From Vanessa cardui (taxonomy: Eukaryota > Arthropoda > Insecta > Lepidoptera > Nymphalidae), in NCBI RefSeq assembly GCF_905220365.1, contig NC_061152.1:547001-611000 (forward strand): a stretch of 64,000 nucleotides of DNA. The letters are read 5' to 3'. The notes under the pieces are model-generated. The model saw only the letters and a list, made by a program, of their open reading frames with translations. It was not told the origin of the DNA and did not search any database. This document shows, piece by piece, positions 1 to 11,940 of this stretch; the stretch's first letter is position 1; each line of letters opens with the position of its first letter. The translations under genes and the position numbers were made by a program.

Positions 1-640
1 ACAAGAAATAAGAATCAATTGTAACCCCCAGTTTCCGTTTGCATACAGTAAATAAAAAGTTTTTGGGCAATGATATACGCATATAGAATAAGATACCGGG
101 AATATAATCGATTTACCATTCTTAAAATTAAAAAGATTATTAAGACTAAATTAATAAATAAATAATATTATTCATTAAAAGAGTACTTTTTAGAAAAAAA
201 CGCCTGGAGTTAGGCTCGGGTTCCATCATAGGACACTAATTTCTGTAAAGAACAGCATTGTTAATCTGTTTATATGATAAATAAAATTTTAACAAAAAGA
301 AAAACCGACTTCAAACAAAACACTATTTTAAAACAAATAAAAATGCACTAAAAAGTAATAAAAATAATTGCATATTTAACATATTTTTGAGAGTCCTCCC
401 AGGTAAAATGAAATGAAAAATATTGGACTACTTAAAAGTCGATTTACGATTATACAACGTAGTTATAGTTATTGTTATATTTGGAGCCGGTGCCATCACA
501 GAACATCTTTATAACACTTTTGTGTTCTAACGTATTTTTTTTTTACAATTTTTAAAATCATTAAATTAAGAAAATACTATGATATTGTAAACTTATGTCG
601 GTCAGACAAATTAATATATCTCAAAGAGATCAAACTAACT
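1..640. other. no feature recognised
   Basis: Very AT-rich. No exon, terminal repeat or known repeat family was recognised. Confidence 0.5.
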
Positions 641-667
641 CGTACAAGGTATAACCGTAAAACTTTG

Positions 668-929
668 CTTTGTGCAAGCCTGTCTGGGTAGGTACCACCC
701 ACTCATCAAATATTCTACTGCCAAACAACAGTACTCAGTATTGTTGTGTTCCGGTTTGAAGGGTGAGTGAGCCACTGTAACTACAGGCACAAGGGACATA
801 ACATCTTAGTTCCCAAGGTTGGTGGCACATTGACGATGTAAGGAATAGTTAATATTTCTTACATCGTTATTTACCACACATCAGGTGGCCCATGTGCTCA
901 ATGTGCCAACCAATACCGTAAAGAAAATT
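668..929 (+). mobile_element. SINE-B
   Basis: Nearly complete; the end is diverged. Confidence 0.65.
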
Positions 930-1205
930 ACTGTAAATGAATCTAAAAACATCGAAAATTAATTTAAAAGACTTCCATAATACATGTCAGCGATTAATTC
1001 ACAATTTAATTTGACTGACATTTTGTGGGGCGCTCCTGGGAGTAATCTCTGCATTAATAAAAAATCGACCCTCCGCGAAAGCTGGAGTACTACATACTAA
1101 TGGAATAGTCCCTCTTGATTTGCTTATAATTTATTCATTTTCTTGTAATATTTAAAGATATATTTTCGAATGCTTATATTATTAAAGGAACATTAGTTCC
1201 TTTGA

Positions 1206-1425
1206 CGACCTTCGTGGTCGAGTGGTGTACACCGGTTTTCATGGGTACGCCACTCTGGGGTCCCGGGTTCGTCCGGCCGAGTCGATGTAGATTACCATTA
1301 GTTTTCTATGTTGTCTTGGGTCTGGGTGTTTGTACCGTCGTTACTTCTGATTTCCATAACACAAGTGCGTTAGCTACTCACATTGGGATCAGAGTAATGT
1401 ATGTGATGTTGTCTCATATATATTT
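1206..1425 (+). mobile_element. SINE-C, reference copy
   Basis: About 220 bases with a tRNA-like head: A box TGGTCGAGTGG at 1215-1225 and B box GGTTCGTCC near 1266-1274. Body: GTCGATGTAGATTACCATTA, CTGGGTGTTTGTACCGTCGT, end ACTCACATTGGGATCAGAGT then GATGTTGTCTCATAT. Confidence 0.8.
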
Positions 1426-1429
1426 ATTT

Positions 1430-2235
1430 AATAATAAAAAAAAAGAAAAAATTATAAATGTGAAAGTAACACTGTCGATCTGTCGCACTTTAATAACCAA
1501 ACCACTGAACCGAATTTGATGAAACTCAGCAAACTTGAAATCCAAGAAATCACATAAGCTACTTTTTTGTCTGACATACGATAAGCAGGTGACTACTAGA
1601 ATAGAATATATAAAATTTTTTAGTTCGATTTTAGATTTCAATAAAAATCTGTCCGTAATCGTACCGAAAGCGATTAAAGCTACATTTTTTTATAACCATT
1701 AATTTAGTTTTTGCAAAGTGTTATCCCTAAAAATAGTTATATTTTAAAGCTATTACTTTTTCTATCACACTTACTTTAAATTGTATATTAACAGACATTT
1801 TTTTTTTTTGTTTTTTGTTACAAGATTTTATATGATTTATTATATTACATTAATTACAAAATTTTATCTCAGGCAGCTCACTACTAACTTCAAATTTATC
1901 ACAATTTTTTTTTACCCTATATATATTTATTTTCTTCTAAACTTTGTTAGTATAAAAAACTAATTTACACTTTGTGTTTTCAGCATTTGTTTGTAGGTGC
2001 AGACTGAAAAGCAGCTTTAAGCTGAGTCTACGACCTTTTTACCAGCATTTTTTTTTCTTCTGTGTTATTCTCATTTAGTAGTAAGAAATTTGTTAACATC
2101 CTCTATTCTTGGCGAATAAACTTCTTTATTATTATTTTTATTATTTACCTTCAATATAGTCTAATCAATACCTTGAAATATTTACTTTTACAATTTCTAA
2201 GTACTCTAGGATAACCGAAACTCCGAAATAATCGA
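1430..2235. other. no gene recognised
   Basis: T-rich stretches on both strands; short open frames of 60-75 codons here are low-complexity. Confidence 0.5.
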
Positions 2236-2239
2236 GTAG

Positions 2240-2490
2240 TCTACACGTATAATAAAATTGGAGTGTCTGTTTGTAATATTAAAATAGCCCTTTTTACTCA
2301 ATGCATATGTGTGTATACACGGTACATATACCAAAATAGTATTTTTTACAATTTGTCTGTCTGTTTCCGGCGAATCTCTGGAACGGTTGGACCGATTTTG
2401 ACGGGACTTCCACTGGCAGGAAACTAATATAATAGGGAGTAACTTAGGCTACAATAATATATTTTTTTGTTATATTCAAACGCGTACGAT
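2240..2490 (+). mobile_element. Helitron-like family H2, copy 1
   Basis: Starts TCTACACGTATAATAAAATT and holds the family core (CTCTGGAACGGTTGGACCG). No CTAGT end is visible, so it is truncated. Confidence 0.5.
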
Positions 2491-2702
2491 TTTGTTCGAC
2501 ATTTAAGTAATATACTCATTTCCAACAATATATTCTTTTTTTTAAAACGAATTTGCTATTTGCCTTACTGGCTTCCAACCCTCAGCTTTACAGCATTTCG
2601 GGGTGGAATGGCCAGTTATAATACTCAAACCTAGATAACACCTAGGTGTAGGGAACCAACTTTAGGGCGCAGGATACTCGCGTCCTAAGGATGTCTACTG
2701 TA

Positions 2703-2830
2703 TTGTGTTGCATATCGATAGTCCACTATCGATAGAAAATTGATAGTTAAAGTTACTTTTTACCCATCCTATCGATAATATCAACAGTGATGTGCTATCG
2801 AACACCAGTTACTTTTTGATAGAAGACAGA
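2703..2830. mobile_element. end fragment of the TATCGATA element
   Basis: Starts GTGTTGCATATCGATAGTCC, the same as the inverse of the end at 10333, followed by more TATCGAT boxes. The other end was not found. Confidence 0.5.
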
Positions 2831-2956
2831 AATGAGATTGATCGGTACATTTGAGATAACAAAACTCCATTTGATGAAATTGCTTCTAGTAGAAGCAATA
2901 GTTATCGTTGAAGAGGTTTCCTTGTTAGTCCTTCTAGATAACGGAGCGTTACTCAA

Positions 2957-3596
2957 ATCAAATCAAAATAAACTTTATTCAAGTAGGCTTTACAAGCACT
3001 TTTGAATCGTCATTTTACAATTAAGTGAAGTTACCACCGGTTCGGAAAGTAGATTCTACCGAGAAGAACCGGCAAGACAATCAGTAGGACCTAGTTACTC
3101 TTTTTCAACATTTCAAAAAAACAAAGTCATATTAGTTAAAAACAATTATTTAAATGAATATATCCTGCTTGGAATCAACAGGTATTAACTCCACGCTTTT
3201 TTATCATCTATTAAATCTTGTATCGAGTAATACGACTTTTTCTACCAATATATTTTTTACAAACGATTTAAATTTACGAGACGGCAAAGTTAAAAATGTC
3301 TGCGGAATTTTATTATAGAAATGGATACCTTGCCCCAAGAAAGATTTATTGACTTTGCGGAGTCGGAAAGTTGGCGTTATAAGCTTATCCTTACCTCTAT
3401 TGCATATACAATGATTATCACTGATTTTATCAAAGTGATCAATGTTACTGTGAATATACATGATATTGTTGTAAATATATTGCGACGCAACAGTGAGTAA
3501 TCCTTCTTTATTAAAAACATCCCGAAGAGAGTCTCTAGCTCCAAGATGATAAATAAACCGGATTGCTCTCTTTTGTCAAATAAAGACAGATTAAAT
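2957..3596 (-). pseudogene. LINE-D 3' tail (reference long copy, minus)
   Basis: Encodes the end of a reverse transcriptase ORF: FDKRAIRFIYHLGARDSLRD, then HSNIDHFDKISDNHCIC and RLRKVNKSFLGQGIHFYNKI, followed by a 3' UTR with two conserved blocks (ACTACTGAGTTTCTTGCCGG and TTCTCGGTAGAATCTACTTT) and the 3' end CTTGAATAAAGTTTATTTTG. Every other LINE-D copy in the window is a 5'-truncated version. Confidence 0.75.
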
Positions 3597-3769
3597 ATAA
3601 TAATATGCTATTGCTGGGCTGGTGTTGAGGATCATGAAAGTCACTGACTGGTTCACGATTTATCAACGAGATACGGACTGTGACGCACTTGACATACACT
3701 CTGTTTCACTTATGCAATGCTTCGACTTTTTTACATGACATATGCCAAAGAATATGAGATACACAGGTG

Positions 3770-4064
3770 CAATGATGTAGTAAACAGATATGTCATTAAC
3801 GCGCGAAAAGTGAAGACTAGAAAACGTCCTAATTGGGACGTTTGCCTTTAGTCCTTTTACGTAGTAACACGTTATAGGACATCATAATTACGTAGTAATA
3901 CGTTTTGCGTAATTAAAACATCTAGTAATCCCTTTTACTTATTGTTTTTATCAAGCTATCCTGTTTACTTGTAACGAAATGTAAAATAAACGGTCCCCGG
4001 CGCGGCACACTTTTTTCTGTTGTTTAGTATGGGTATAACATATCTGTTTATTAGAATGTCATTG
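3770..4064. mobile_element. foldback MITE M1, copy 1
   Basis: Ends are inverse copies of CAATGATRTTCTARTAAACA. The centre has the GTCCYAATTGGGAC palindrome with one mismatch. It ends about 140 bases before the Urm1 stop codon. Confidence 0.7.
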
Positions 4065-4199
4065 CACAGATATGAAATATTTTAGTCATAGAATATATAA
4101 CTTTACTAACTGTTTACTTTAATACCTATGTGCATATACGGCACAAGACATAATACTGTGTAAAACAAAGGGTATAATAAAAAACAAAACATATAATCA

Positions 4200-4205
4200 T
4201 TTATT
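4200..4205 (-). promoter_or_regulatory. poly(A) signal of Urm1
   Basis: AATAAA on the minus strand overlaps the last base of the Urm1 stop codon (TAAATAAA), so the 3' UTR would be very short if this signal is used. A later signal cannot be excluded. Confidence 0.45.
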
Positions 4206-5403
4206 TATCCCCCATGTAACGTAGATATAAACATTATTGTGTCATTTTGCTGCAGTTCATATTCCAGCTCTCCGTACAGTTCCCAATCCGCATCGTTGAT
4301 TAGCACCAAAATGCCCGGCCTGACCGAGTCACCCTATAACAGAAGCAGGAGAAAGTTATAAAAACTGCCATTTACTTGTTGGACTGTGCAGTCTGGGTAG
4401 GTACCAACAGATACTCTTTTTTTATGGAATAGGTTGGCGGACGAGCATATGGGCCACCTGATGGTAAGTCACCATCACCCATAGACAATGACGCTGCAAG
4501 AAATATTAACTATTCCTTACATCGTCAATGCGCCACCAACCTTGGGAACTAAGATACTATGTCCCTTGTGTAATGTGTATTGTGTTGTGTATTGTTGTCC
4601 CGGAACACAACAATACTGCGTACTGTTGTTTAGCGGTAGAATATCTGATGAGTGGATGGTACCTACCCAGACGGGTTTCACAAAGTCCTACCACCAAAAT
4701 TCTACCGCCAATCAATCTACTCGGTATTATTATGTTCCGGTTTGAATGGTGAGCCAGTGTAACTACAGGCACAAGGGACATGACATCTTAGAAGGATTAG
4801 TTAATATTTCTTACAACGCCATTATCTATGGGTAGTGGTGACACTTACCATCAAGTTACCGTAAAAATAAAATTAAAAATATCTCTAATGCATTTTTACG
4901 AATTAGACACACTTCATCTTATTCTATAGTTTGTTTTACCACCAAGTAAATGGATTTAACCAATAGTTAGCACTAAAATGAATCAGAACATAAGATGTGT
5001 TGGTTGGTAATTTTACCACCTACCATCAACTAAACAACTTAAAAATAATTAAAGTTATTAGTTTCGGGTAAAAGATCTACGAATGTCTTGTTCAGATAAT
5101 GTCGAGCTGCACTGAACAAAAATAAAAAACAAAGTAAATATCCCAAAATTAATTACTTTAGTAATAAAAATAACCATGTTAATTTAAAAACTTAAAAGTA
5201 ATTACTTGTAAAAACAACTCCGGTCTCTCCTTAAGTAGATTATCTTTAATCCATACAAGTAAGTCTTTTATCATCCATTTTTCATGCTGGCAATCTTGAT
5301 TATACTTTTTTAATGCTGGCAATTCCACTTCCCTCTTTTTTATTTTATCAAACAATAATTCTGCTCCACCACCAAACTGGATTTGTATTTTCAATGGTTC
5401 CAT
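4205..5403 (-). CDS. Urm1: Urm1, ubiquitin-related modifier 1
   Basis: Two exons, 5206-5403 and 4205-4333, join in phase 0 to give 108 residues and a stop. Urm1 is a small beta-grasp sulfur carrier: its C-terminal glycine is thiocarboxylated by a MOCS3/Uba4 enzyme and supplies sulfur for 2-thiolation of wobble uridines in cytosolic tRNAs; it can also be conjugated to proteins. Recognisable blocks are FGGGAELLFD near residue 10, IKDLLVWIKDNLLKERPELF near 46-65, then GDSVRPGILVLINDADWE and the terminal TLHGG with the essential Gly-Gly. The donor at 5205 is GTAATT and the acceptor is TATAG. The family is usually about 100 residues; the excess is a short insertion (ALKKYNQDCQHEKW) in the loop before the helix. 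The start is the only upstream in-frame Met and matches the family start. Very sure. Confidence 0.95.
4418..4690 (-). mobile_element. SINE-B, left half of inverted pair
   Basis: Complete, ending at the 3' flank of Urm1's second exon side; it lies in the Urm1 intron. Confidence 0.7.
4691..4862 (+). mobile_element. SINE-B, right half of inverted pair
   Basis: Head-to-head with 4418-4690 inside the Urm1 intron; a transcript could fold into a long hairpin. Confidence 0.65.
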
Positions 5404-5904
5404 TATTGATTACTGAAATAAGCAGTTTGTATCAATCAGTACATTAATTCATATTTATCTATTTAGGAGGCATCCATCATCTTCAGCAATTACAAATATA
5501 TTAAAAATGATTTGTACCAGACGTCTTTCATATGTTCCATATAAGATACACGGCAAATAGCTGACCTAACATTCTTTGTTCTATTATTCCGAGTTATTAG
5601 TAACTTGACATAGTCCCTTTTGGAATAAAATATAGAGTTGTATGTTTTTTCTTTTTTTATAGGATAAATAAGCCAAAAATGAATCTTCAAAATTAAAAAA
5701 AAAGGATCATATAAAATGTATTTTTTCTTCTTCTGATTTATAGAAAAGTTTAATCGCTGGCTATTTTATCAGATTAAACCAATAATTATCAGTTCAAATT
5801 TAAAATTGCGAGATGGAAAATGATATTATTATATTTTAAAAAACAGAACCATTTTTTTAGCTTTCAAAATGTCTAACTGGGAACTTGTTTCAAAGTAACC
5901 GAAG

Positions 5905-6085
5905 CACTGCCCATAGATATGCTGCTGTAAGATATATTAAGCGCATACTATATCACCAATGAGCCACCAGGATTGGGAACTAAATATATATATTTAGCCA
6001 CACACACTTTTTAAACCGGAACGTAATAACTATTGCAACTTGACGGTAGAATATATAAAAGATATGTGGTTAGGCACCACATAAT
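5905..6085 (-). mobile_element. SINE-B, old copy
   Basis: Strongly diverged but GAGCCACCAGGATTGGGAAC is still recognisable. Upstream of Urm1. Confidence 0.45.
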
Positions 6086-6109
6086 TTCGTCCTATCACCT
6101 ATAAGTAAT

Positions 6110-7140
6110 GCTTAATATTTAAATGTAATATGTATGTTCGTCTTAATAGACATATTTACCTTTTTTCTTATTTCATATCTTAGTTCTATCTTATTTTGTT
6201 TATTTCTTATTATTCTTATGTTTAATTAGACTACAATAACGATACGGCAAATAATATCTTACTTTAAATGTTATAAAAATGAATAATTGTAAAGTTTGTA
6301 GGTTATGATTATTATTGTTTTGATGTCATATTGCACGGCAACTTGACAAATCTGAGCTCAGTTATGGGCCCTGGATTCAAGTCTTTTGATCTTCAAGCCA
6401 CTACTACAAGTTGGTCCAGCTAGCAGGTACAATGCATTGGACAAACCATTTGATTTTTATCATTTACTAATAAATTATTATTAATGACATGTTAATAAAT
6501 CAAAAATAAACTTCCATGTAGATTAAATTATAATACCTTCATATGCGTTTATAAAAGTTTACTTATATAAAGAACACTGATTTGAAAAAAAAAATCTACT
6601 ATTGTTTGAACGATTGAAATGTATACACGAAAAGCTGACTCTTCTTGCCTAGTTAACCAAAAGACCGCCATCAATTACTAAACTTTCTGAACCAACGTGT
6701 ATTAAAGGCTTAAGAAAGCGAAAGACTAGAATCCAAGACCTATAATTGAATAAAAAAAAACTGTCACTGTCAGTAATCAAAATCAAATAAATATTGATCA
6801 AAAACATTTAAACTAACAAAAAAAAAGCAATAATTTTAAAATAAAAACTCAATTTTATTTATAATTAAATATAACAAGTTATACGTTGACTATTTTTAAA
6901 CAAGCTATATTATTGACTACAAGAATTCTCAAAAGGTATTTGTGTTAAAAGTCTTATGTTACGAAGTTACGACGTAAAACTGAAAAGAAAACAAAACCTA
7001 ACTTTATTTTGATACCCCCTTATTTAATCATACAATTTTAACAAAACCAAGAGTTATTATTATGACTATCTTGTTAAATAAAGATTATTTTCATGAATTT
7101 AAATGAATAAGAGTATTTCTAAGGCAACTTTTTTCAAATT
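6110..7140. other. Urm1 / XTBD intergenic region
   Basis: AT-rich interval between the two divergent genes; must hold their promoters, but no TATA or initiator stands out. Confidence 0.5.
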
Positions 7141-7146
7141 ACAGTT

Positions 7147-8120
7147 ATGAAGCCCTCAATAGATATAGATTCGCTCCGGACTGAGCACGAGTCGGATGAG
7201 CAATGGGAAGTGCGACGAAGCTTCATGGAGGAGCACAAGGAGGATTTTGACGAAGAGGAACTCATTACATTAGCTCAACTCTTCACAAATATCGAGTTTT
7301 TGGGTTGCAGGTCAATATCATAGCGTTAACAATGAGTTATTACTGAGTTATTGATGAAAATAAGTGTGGGCTCCAATAGCTCCTGATGGAACAGCAAATC
7401 TGATACAATCGAAATCATTTTAAACACTATGGTATTAGGTTATATCAAACTTTACTTCTGCCTTATTGGAGATTAGCTGTTGCATAGGATATTATTTTCA
7501 TAAAGGATTGATAATTATATTGATTTTTAATATATTATGTATTTTAATTATCAAAAAGATTTAACTGTATTGTAAGTTTCTTGAAGATTGTAATATACAG
7601 CATACATCCCAAAATTCATCTTACATTATCTTGATTAAACATTTAGTAATTTTTCAAGCATTTGTGAATTGTAACTTTACAAACTATATTCAAAATCAAA
7701 ATAAACTTTATTCAAGTAGGCTTTTAGAATCACTTTTGATTCTTCATTTAACAATTAAGTGCGGAAAGTAGATTCTACCGAGAAGAACCGCCAAGACACT
7801 CAGTAGTTACTCTTTTTCAACATTTAAAAAATACAAAGGCATGTTAGTTAATACAATTATTTAAATTAATATATCCTGCGTGGAAGTCAACTACCACTGG
7901 TTGTAAATGTAGATTATACGAAAAACCAGCCAGGAACATGAGTATAATACCAATTATTTACATCAGGTACCCAGCGCAGACAATGAAGAGAATTGCAAAG
8001 CTGGCTGAAAAAGTATCCGCTAAATACAAGGAGAGTCGGAAGAATAAATTGAAGCGTACATTCGTCGAGGCCAGCGATGCAGCCGAGGCTAAAGCAAAGA
8101 GGACTTTTAAACAATCATAG
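7147..8120 (+). CDS. XTBD (XRN2-binding) domain protein, CDKN2AIPNL-like
   Basis: Exons 7147-7310 and 7967-8120 split an Arg codon (AG|G) and give 105 residues. The product resembles CDKN2AIP N-terminal-like protein, a protein consisting mainly of an XTBD domain that binds the 5'-3' nuclear exoribonuclease XRN2. The sequence shows the domain's hallmarks: an EQW..RR.F segment near residue 18, an acidic stretch, then LITLAQLF.NIEFLGCRYP with the conserved FLGCRYP at about residues 50-57. The C-terminal third is a Lys/Arg-rich helix (KRIAKLAEKVSAKYKESRKN), probably nuclear and nucleic-acid or partner binding. The length is close to the human protein (116). The 656-base intron carries an antisense LINE tail. 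It lies head to head with Urm1, start codons 1.74 kb apart. The domain is clear; orthology is inferred. Confidence 0.85.
7694..7895 (-). mobile_element. LINE-D 3' UTR fragment in the XTBD intron
   Basis: Noncoding end only, antisense to the host gene. It ends about 70 bases before the exon 2 acceptor. Confidence 0.65.
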
Positions 8121-8129
8121 ACAATGCTT

Positions 8130-8135
8130 AATAAA
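8130..8135 (+). promoter_or_regulatory. poly(A) signal of the XTBD gene
   Basis: AATAAA ten bases after the stop codon of the XTBD gene. Confidence 0.5.
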
Positions 8136-8365
8136 ATAATTATCTATAATAATCTATTCTTATAAAAGTCAATACATTTACTTATGAAATTAAATAAATT
8201 GTTTTTTTTTCTTTATTGTTTGGGCCTCATTTTGTAGTTATGACGATGATTTTGAAGACATTTTTTGACTGGCACAACCACACTATGGACCCAGTTTTCG
8301 CTGACGGTTTTTCTAACCGTTATGTCTTGGGAACCTTCAATAAAAGAGTGTACTCTTTCCTTCAA

Positions 8366-8499
8366 GAGCTGAGATGGCCCAGTGGTTAGAACACGTGCAT
8401 CTTAACCAATGAATTCGGGTTCAAATCTAAGCGAGCACCACATATATGTGTTTAATAATGTGTTTTGATAATTCATCTCGTGCTCGGCGGTAAAGGAAT
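8366..8499 (+). mobile_element. SINE-A head
   Basis: Cut off at the left boundary of the hAT-like element at 8508. Confidence 0.65.
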
Positions 8500-9215
8500 A
8501 TCCAGATCAGCGTTGCATAACTATCGATAGTTGACCTAGAAAAGTATTCAGGATATCGATAGTTTGGACTATCGATAGCCAGCGATGTCTTGATAGTATT
8601 GCTTTTTAAATGTAAGTAATATAGTTGTTTTATTTCAATGCCGTTGTGCTTGTTTTTTGTCAAGTTTGTGGTTGCAGTTATGTGTAGTAGGTAGGTGTAT
8701 ACTTCTCAAAATGTATAATATGTGAATATTTTAATTAATTATAACTGGGTGAAATTTCAAGGCTAATTTTATATTTTTTGTGATTTAGAAATCTTTTTCT
8801 TTGTTGTTGTTGATTTTGATAATATTTTAAACTTTGTAATTATTAGTTTTGACAGTTCCGGTTAAAGTAATTTTAAGTTAAATGAATCCATTATTTGAAT
8901 CGAGGTCCTGACTTGTTGTTGAATGTTGCCATTTTTTTTTTAGCAATGCGAAGCAATTCTCCTGATTTTTTAGCTCTGACACTACAAGCTACCGTAAAAC
9001 ATGAAATTCGGAAAAAAAAATAAAGAAGTATAAAATAGAGAAACAGAAACAGTCCGAAAAATCGAAAATACGTGCACAGACCGTCATATCATATTAACAA
9101 ATTATTTTAAAAATGATCCAAGAAATGAGTATTTTTCGCATCTATTACATGGAGATTGAAATACATTCAACCATATATGCGGACACGCGCTTACTTTAAA
9201 ATATTAAATTTTATT

Positions 9216-9513
9216 CAATGATATTCTAATAAACAGATATGTTATACCCATACTAAACAACAGAAAAAAGTGTGCCGCGCCGAGGACCGTTTATTTTAAA
9301 TTTTATTACAAGTAAAAAGGATAGCTTGATAAAAAAAATAAGTAAAAGGGATAAATAGATGTTTTAATTACGCAAAACGTATTACTACATAATTGTGATG
9401 TATTATAACGTATTACTGGCATAATTATGATGAAAACGACTAAAGGCAAAGGTCCCAATTAGGACGTTTTCTAGTCTTCACTTTTTGCGCGTTAATGACA
9501 TATCTGTTTACTA
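9216..9513. mobile_element. foldback MITE M1, copy 2
   Basis: Left end CAATGATATTCTAATAAACA is present; the right end is shortened. Same family as 63233-63519, opposite orientation. Confidence 0.65.
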
Positions 9514-9538
9514 CTTGTTACTGATTTTATTCATATTA

Positions 9539-10035
9539 TCTACACTAATATTATAAAGAGGAAAACTTTGTTTGTTTGGTTGTAATGAATAGGCTCAAAA
9601 ACTACTGGACCGATTTTAAAAATTCTTTCACCATTCGAAAGCTAAATTAATCCCGCATAACATAGGCTAAATTTTATTTTGAAAAAAAATAGGGTTCCGT
9701 AAGATATTTTGGGTTTTTCGGACAAAAAAGGAAAAAATCTACCAAAAAAGTTGATTTTTTGCGTATGATGCCTAAACTATAAAAGATAGAACTATAAAAT
9801 GTTCTAACTCCGGTCCTTAGAGGGCATTATGGCCTCCGACCCTAAGAACCTCATCAGATTCGTGGCTGATGTTGGTCTGGCTGAGGTGTTGTGATCACGA
9901 ATTTGAGGTTTATCACAATAGATCCAAGCGCCGTGCAGTAATTCTTCAAATGTGACCGTGCCTCAGCAGTAGGGATATTAGAAGACTGATTATGAACCGT
10001 TATTAACGCGGGCGAAGCCGCGGGCGACCGCTAGT
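9539..10035 (+). mobile_element. Helitron-like element
   Basis: Begins TCTACACTAATATTATAAAG and ends with a GC-rich hairpin (GCGGGCGAAGCCGCGGGCG) a few bases before CTAGT, the lepidopteran Helitron 3' terminus. Noncoding. Confidence 0.75.
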
Positions 10036-10397
10036 TATAAATAGAAAAACAAAAAATATTGATATTAGTAACATCATTATCATTAAATTTAAATGTATTA
10101 AATTTATCATTATTCCTTATTTTGTATAAAATGTTTTATTGATAAAAACAAATATTAGGGTAATAATTTCATTTATTGAAAGAAACACTATATTTGGCCT
10201 ACTAAACAATTTATCTTGAAAAGTAATACTATCGGAAATAGTTGGCTATCGATAGTGCAAAACTATCGATAATATCGTTTATACCGTAACTATCGATAAT
10301 CTCTCGATAGTGGACTATCGATATGCAACACTAATGCAGATGTCCATGGGCGGTGGATTACTTGCCACCATAAAAAAAAGATATTATACTCTATTCT

Positions 10398-10465
10398 CAG
10401 TCCTGTGGCGGATTTACCAATAGGCTAAGTAGGCTGGAGCCTAGGGCGGGATAGGGGTGACTATT
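10398..10465. mobile_element. hAT-like MITE, left-end fragment
   Basis: TGGCGGATTTACCAATAGGC followed by TAAGTAGGCTGGAGCC, the same end as 20212. Confidence 0.55.
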
Positions 10466-10795
10466 TGCAATAATTTTAACCCCCATATGCATTATCCAAA
10501 AGTGAACCATTTTTAGTTATCACGTTTATCACCCTTTCCACACTTATCACCTCCTAACGGATGTAGGTCGAATTACCAATAACCCTGCAAAGAGTTTTTA
10601 AATGTCCCACTGCTGTTACAAGTATAGTAACAGTTTTTAGGGAAAACTTATTATTGTTAAGTGCATCAACAACAAATATATTTATTTAAAAAGAGTAAAA
10701 CTTTTTATTTAATAAATACAAATTTAAAAAAAAGAAAAACCATTTACAATTACCCCGTATATATGCATGTGTTAGGAATGAAACAATTAGTATAA

Positions 10796-10990
10796 AATAA
10801 TAATAGGCTATTTGATTACATTTTAAAAACCCATTTTATATTATTTAGTAAAGGTTAAGGGACCCAGTAAAAGAAGATTTTTTTTATTTCTGGTACATAT
10901 TTGCCGAAAAATTACAAATTAAAAATTTCGTATTTAAATAGCGCGCGAAAACGCTACTGGGACAATATGGGCAATGTCTATGCCTAATTT
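10796..10990. mobile_element. element F, left-end fragment
   Basis: Shares AATAGGCTATTTGA and about 190 bases with the left half of 54531-54981, including a GCGCGAAAACGCTACT segment. Confidence 0.6.
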
Positions 10991-11070
10991 TGTCATTGTG
11001 TGTTGTGGCTTTGATTAATTCTGCCCTATTATGGTTGAATACAAAACAATCAATTTAATTGGAAAAAATC

Positions 11071-11610
11071 AAATCAAAATAAACTTTATTCAAGTTGACT
11101 TCTACAAGTACTTTTGAATCGTCATTTAACAATTAAGTGAAGCTACCACCGGTTCGGAAAGTAGATTCTACCGAGAAGAACCTCGAGAGTTACCCCTTTT
11201 CAAGATTTCAATACAATTATATATGTATGTAATGTATCCTGCCTGGAAGTAAACAGGTATTAATTCCACGCTTTTTTATCATCTTCAAAATCTTGTATCG
11301 AATAACATGCCTTTTCTACCAATGTATTTTTTACAAACGATTTGAATTTACGAAACGGCAAAGTTAAAAAATGTCTGCGGAATTTTATTATAGAAACGGA
11401 TACCTTGCCCCAAGAAAGATTTATCGACTTTACGGAGTCGGAAACTTGGCGTTATAAGCTTATCCTTACTTCTAGTGCACATACAATGATTATCACTGAT
11501 TTTATCGAAGTGATCAATGTTACTGTGAATATACATAATATTGTTGTAATTATACTGTGACGCAACAGTGAGTATTCCTACTTTGTTAAAAACATCCCGA
11601 AGAGAAGAGA
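11071..11610 (-). pseudogene. LINE-D tail
   Basis: Second longest copy; the coding part reads SNIDHFDKISDNHCMCTRSK. Lies downstream of the GH38 gene. Confidence 0.7.
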
Positions 11611-11628
11611 TTCACTTGGGCTTTGTGC

Positions 11629-11885
11629 AAGCCCGTCTGGGTAGGTACCACCCACTCATCAGTTAAATATACGCCAAATAACAGTACTCAGTATTGTTGG
11701 GTTCCGGTCTGAAGAGTGAGTGAGCTACAGGCACAAGGGACATAACATCTTAGTTCCCAAGGTTGGTGGCACATTGAAGATGTAAGGTATAGTTAATATT
11801 TCTTACAGCGTCATTGTCTATGGGCGATGGTGACCACTTACCATCAGGTGGCCCATATGCTCGTCCACCAAACTATACCATAAAA
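11629..11885 (+). mobile_element. SINE-B
   Basis: Just beyond the GH38 stop codon, antisense to it. Confidence 0.7.
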
Positions 11886-11940
11886 AATGAGTCTCTGGCT
11901 GCAGCTAATAAAACTCCAGATATAAAAAAATCTTTTTTAA

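Larger units (their letters stand above)
8508..10333. mobile_element. hAT-like element with TATCGATA clusters, nested insertions
   Basis: Begins CAGCGTTGCATAACTATCG and ends with the inverse of TAGTGTTGCATATCGATAG. Flanking octamers are ATCCAGAT (8500-8507) and ATGCAGAT (10334-10341), one mismatch, as for a hAT 8-bp duplication. Both ends carry several ATCGATAG boxes. No transposase was seen. It contains a foldback MITE and a Helitron. Confidence 0.55.

Noticed and set aside
7914..8114. 66-codon minus-strand frame
   Set aside because: Antisense shadow of the XTBD exon 2.
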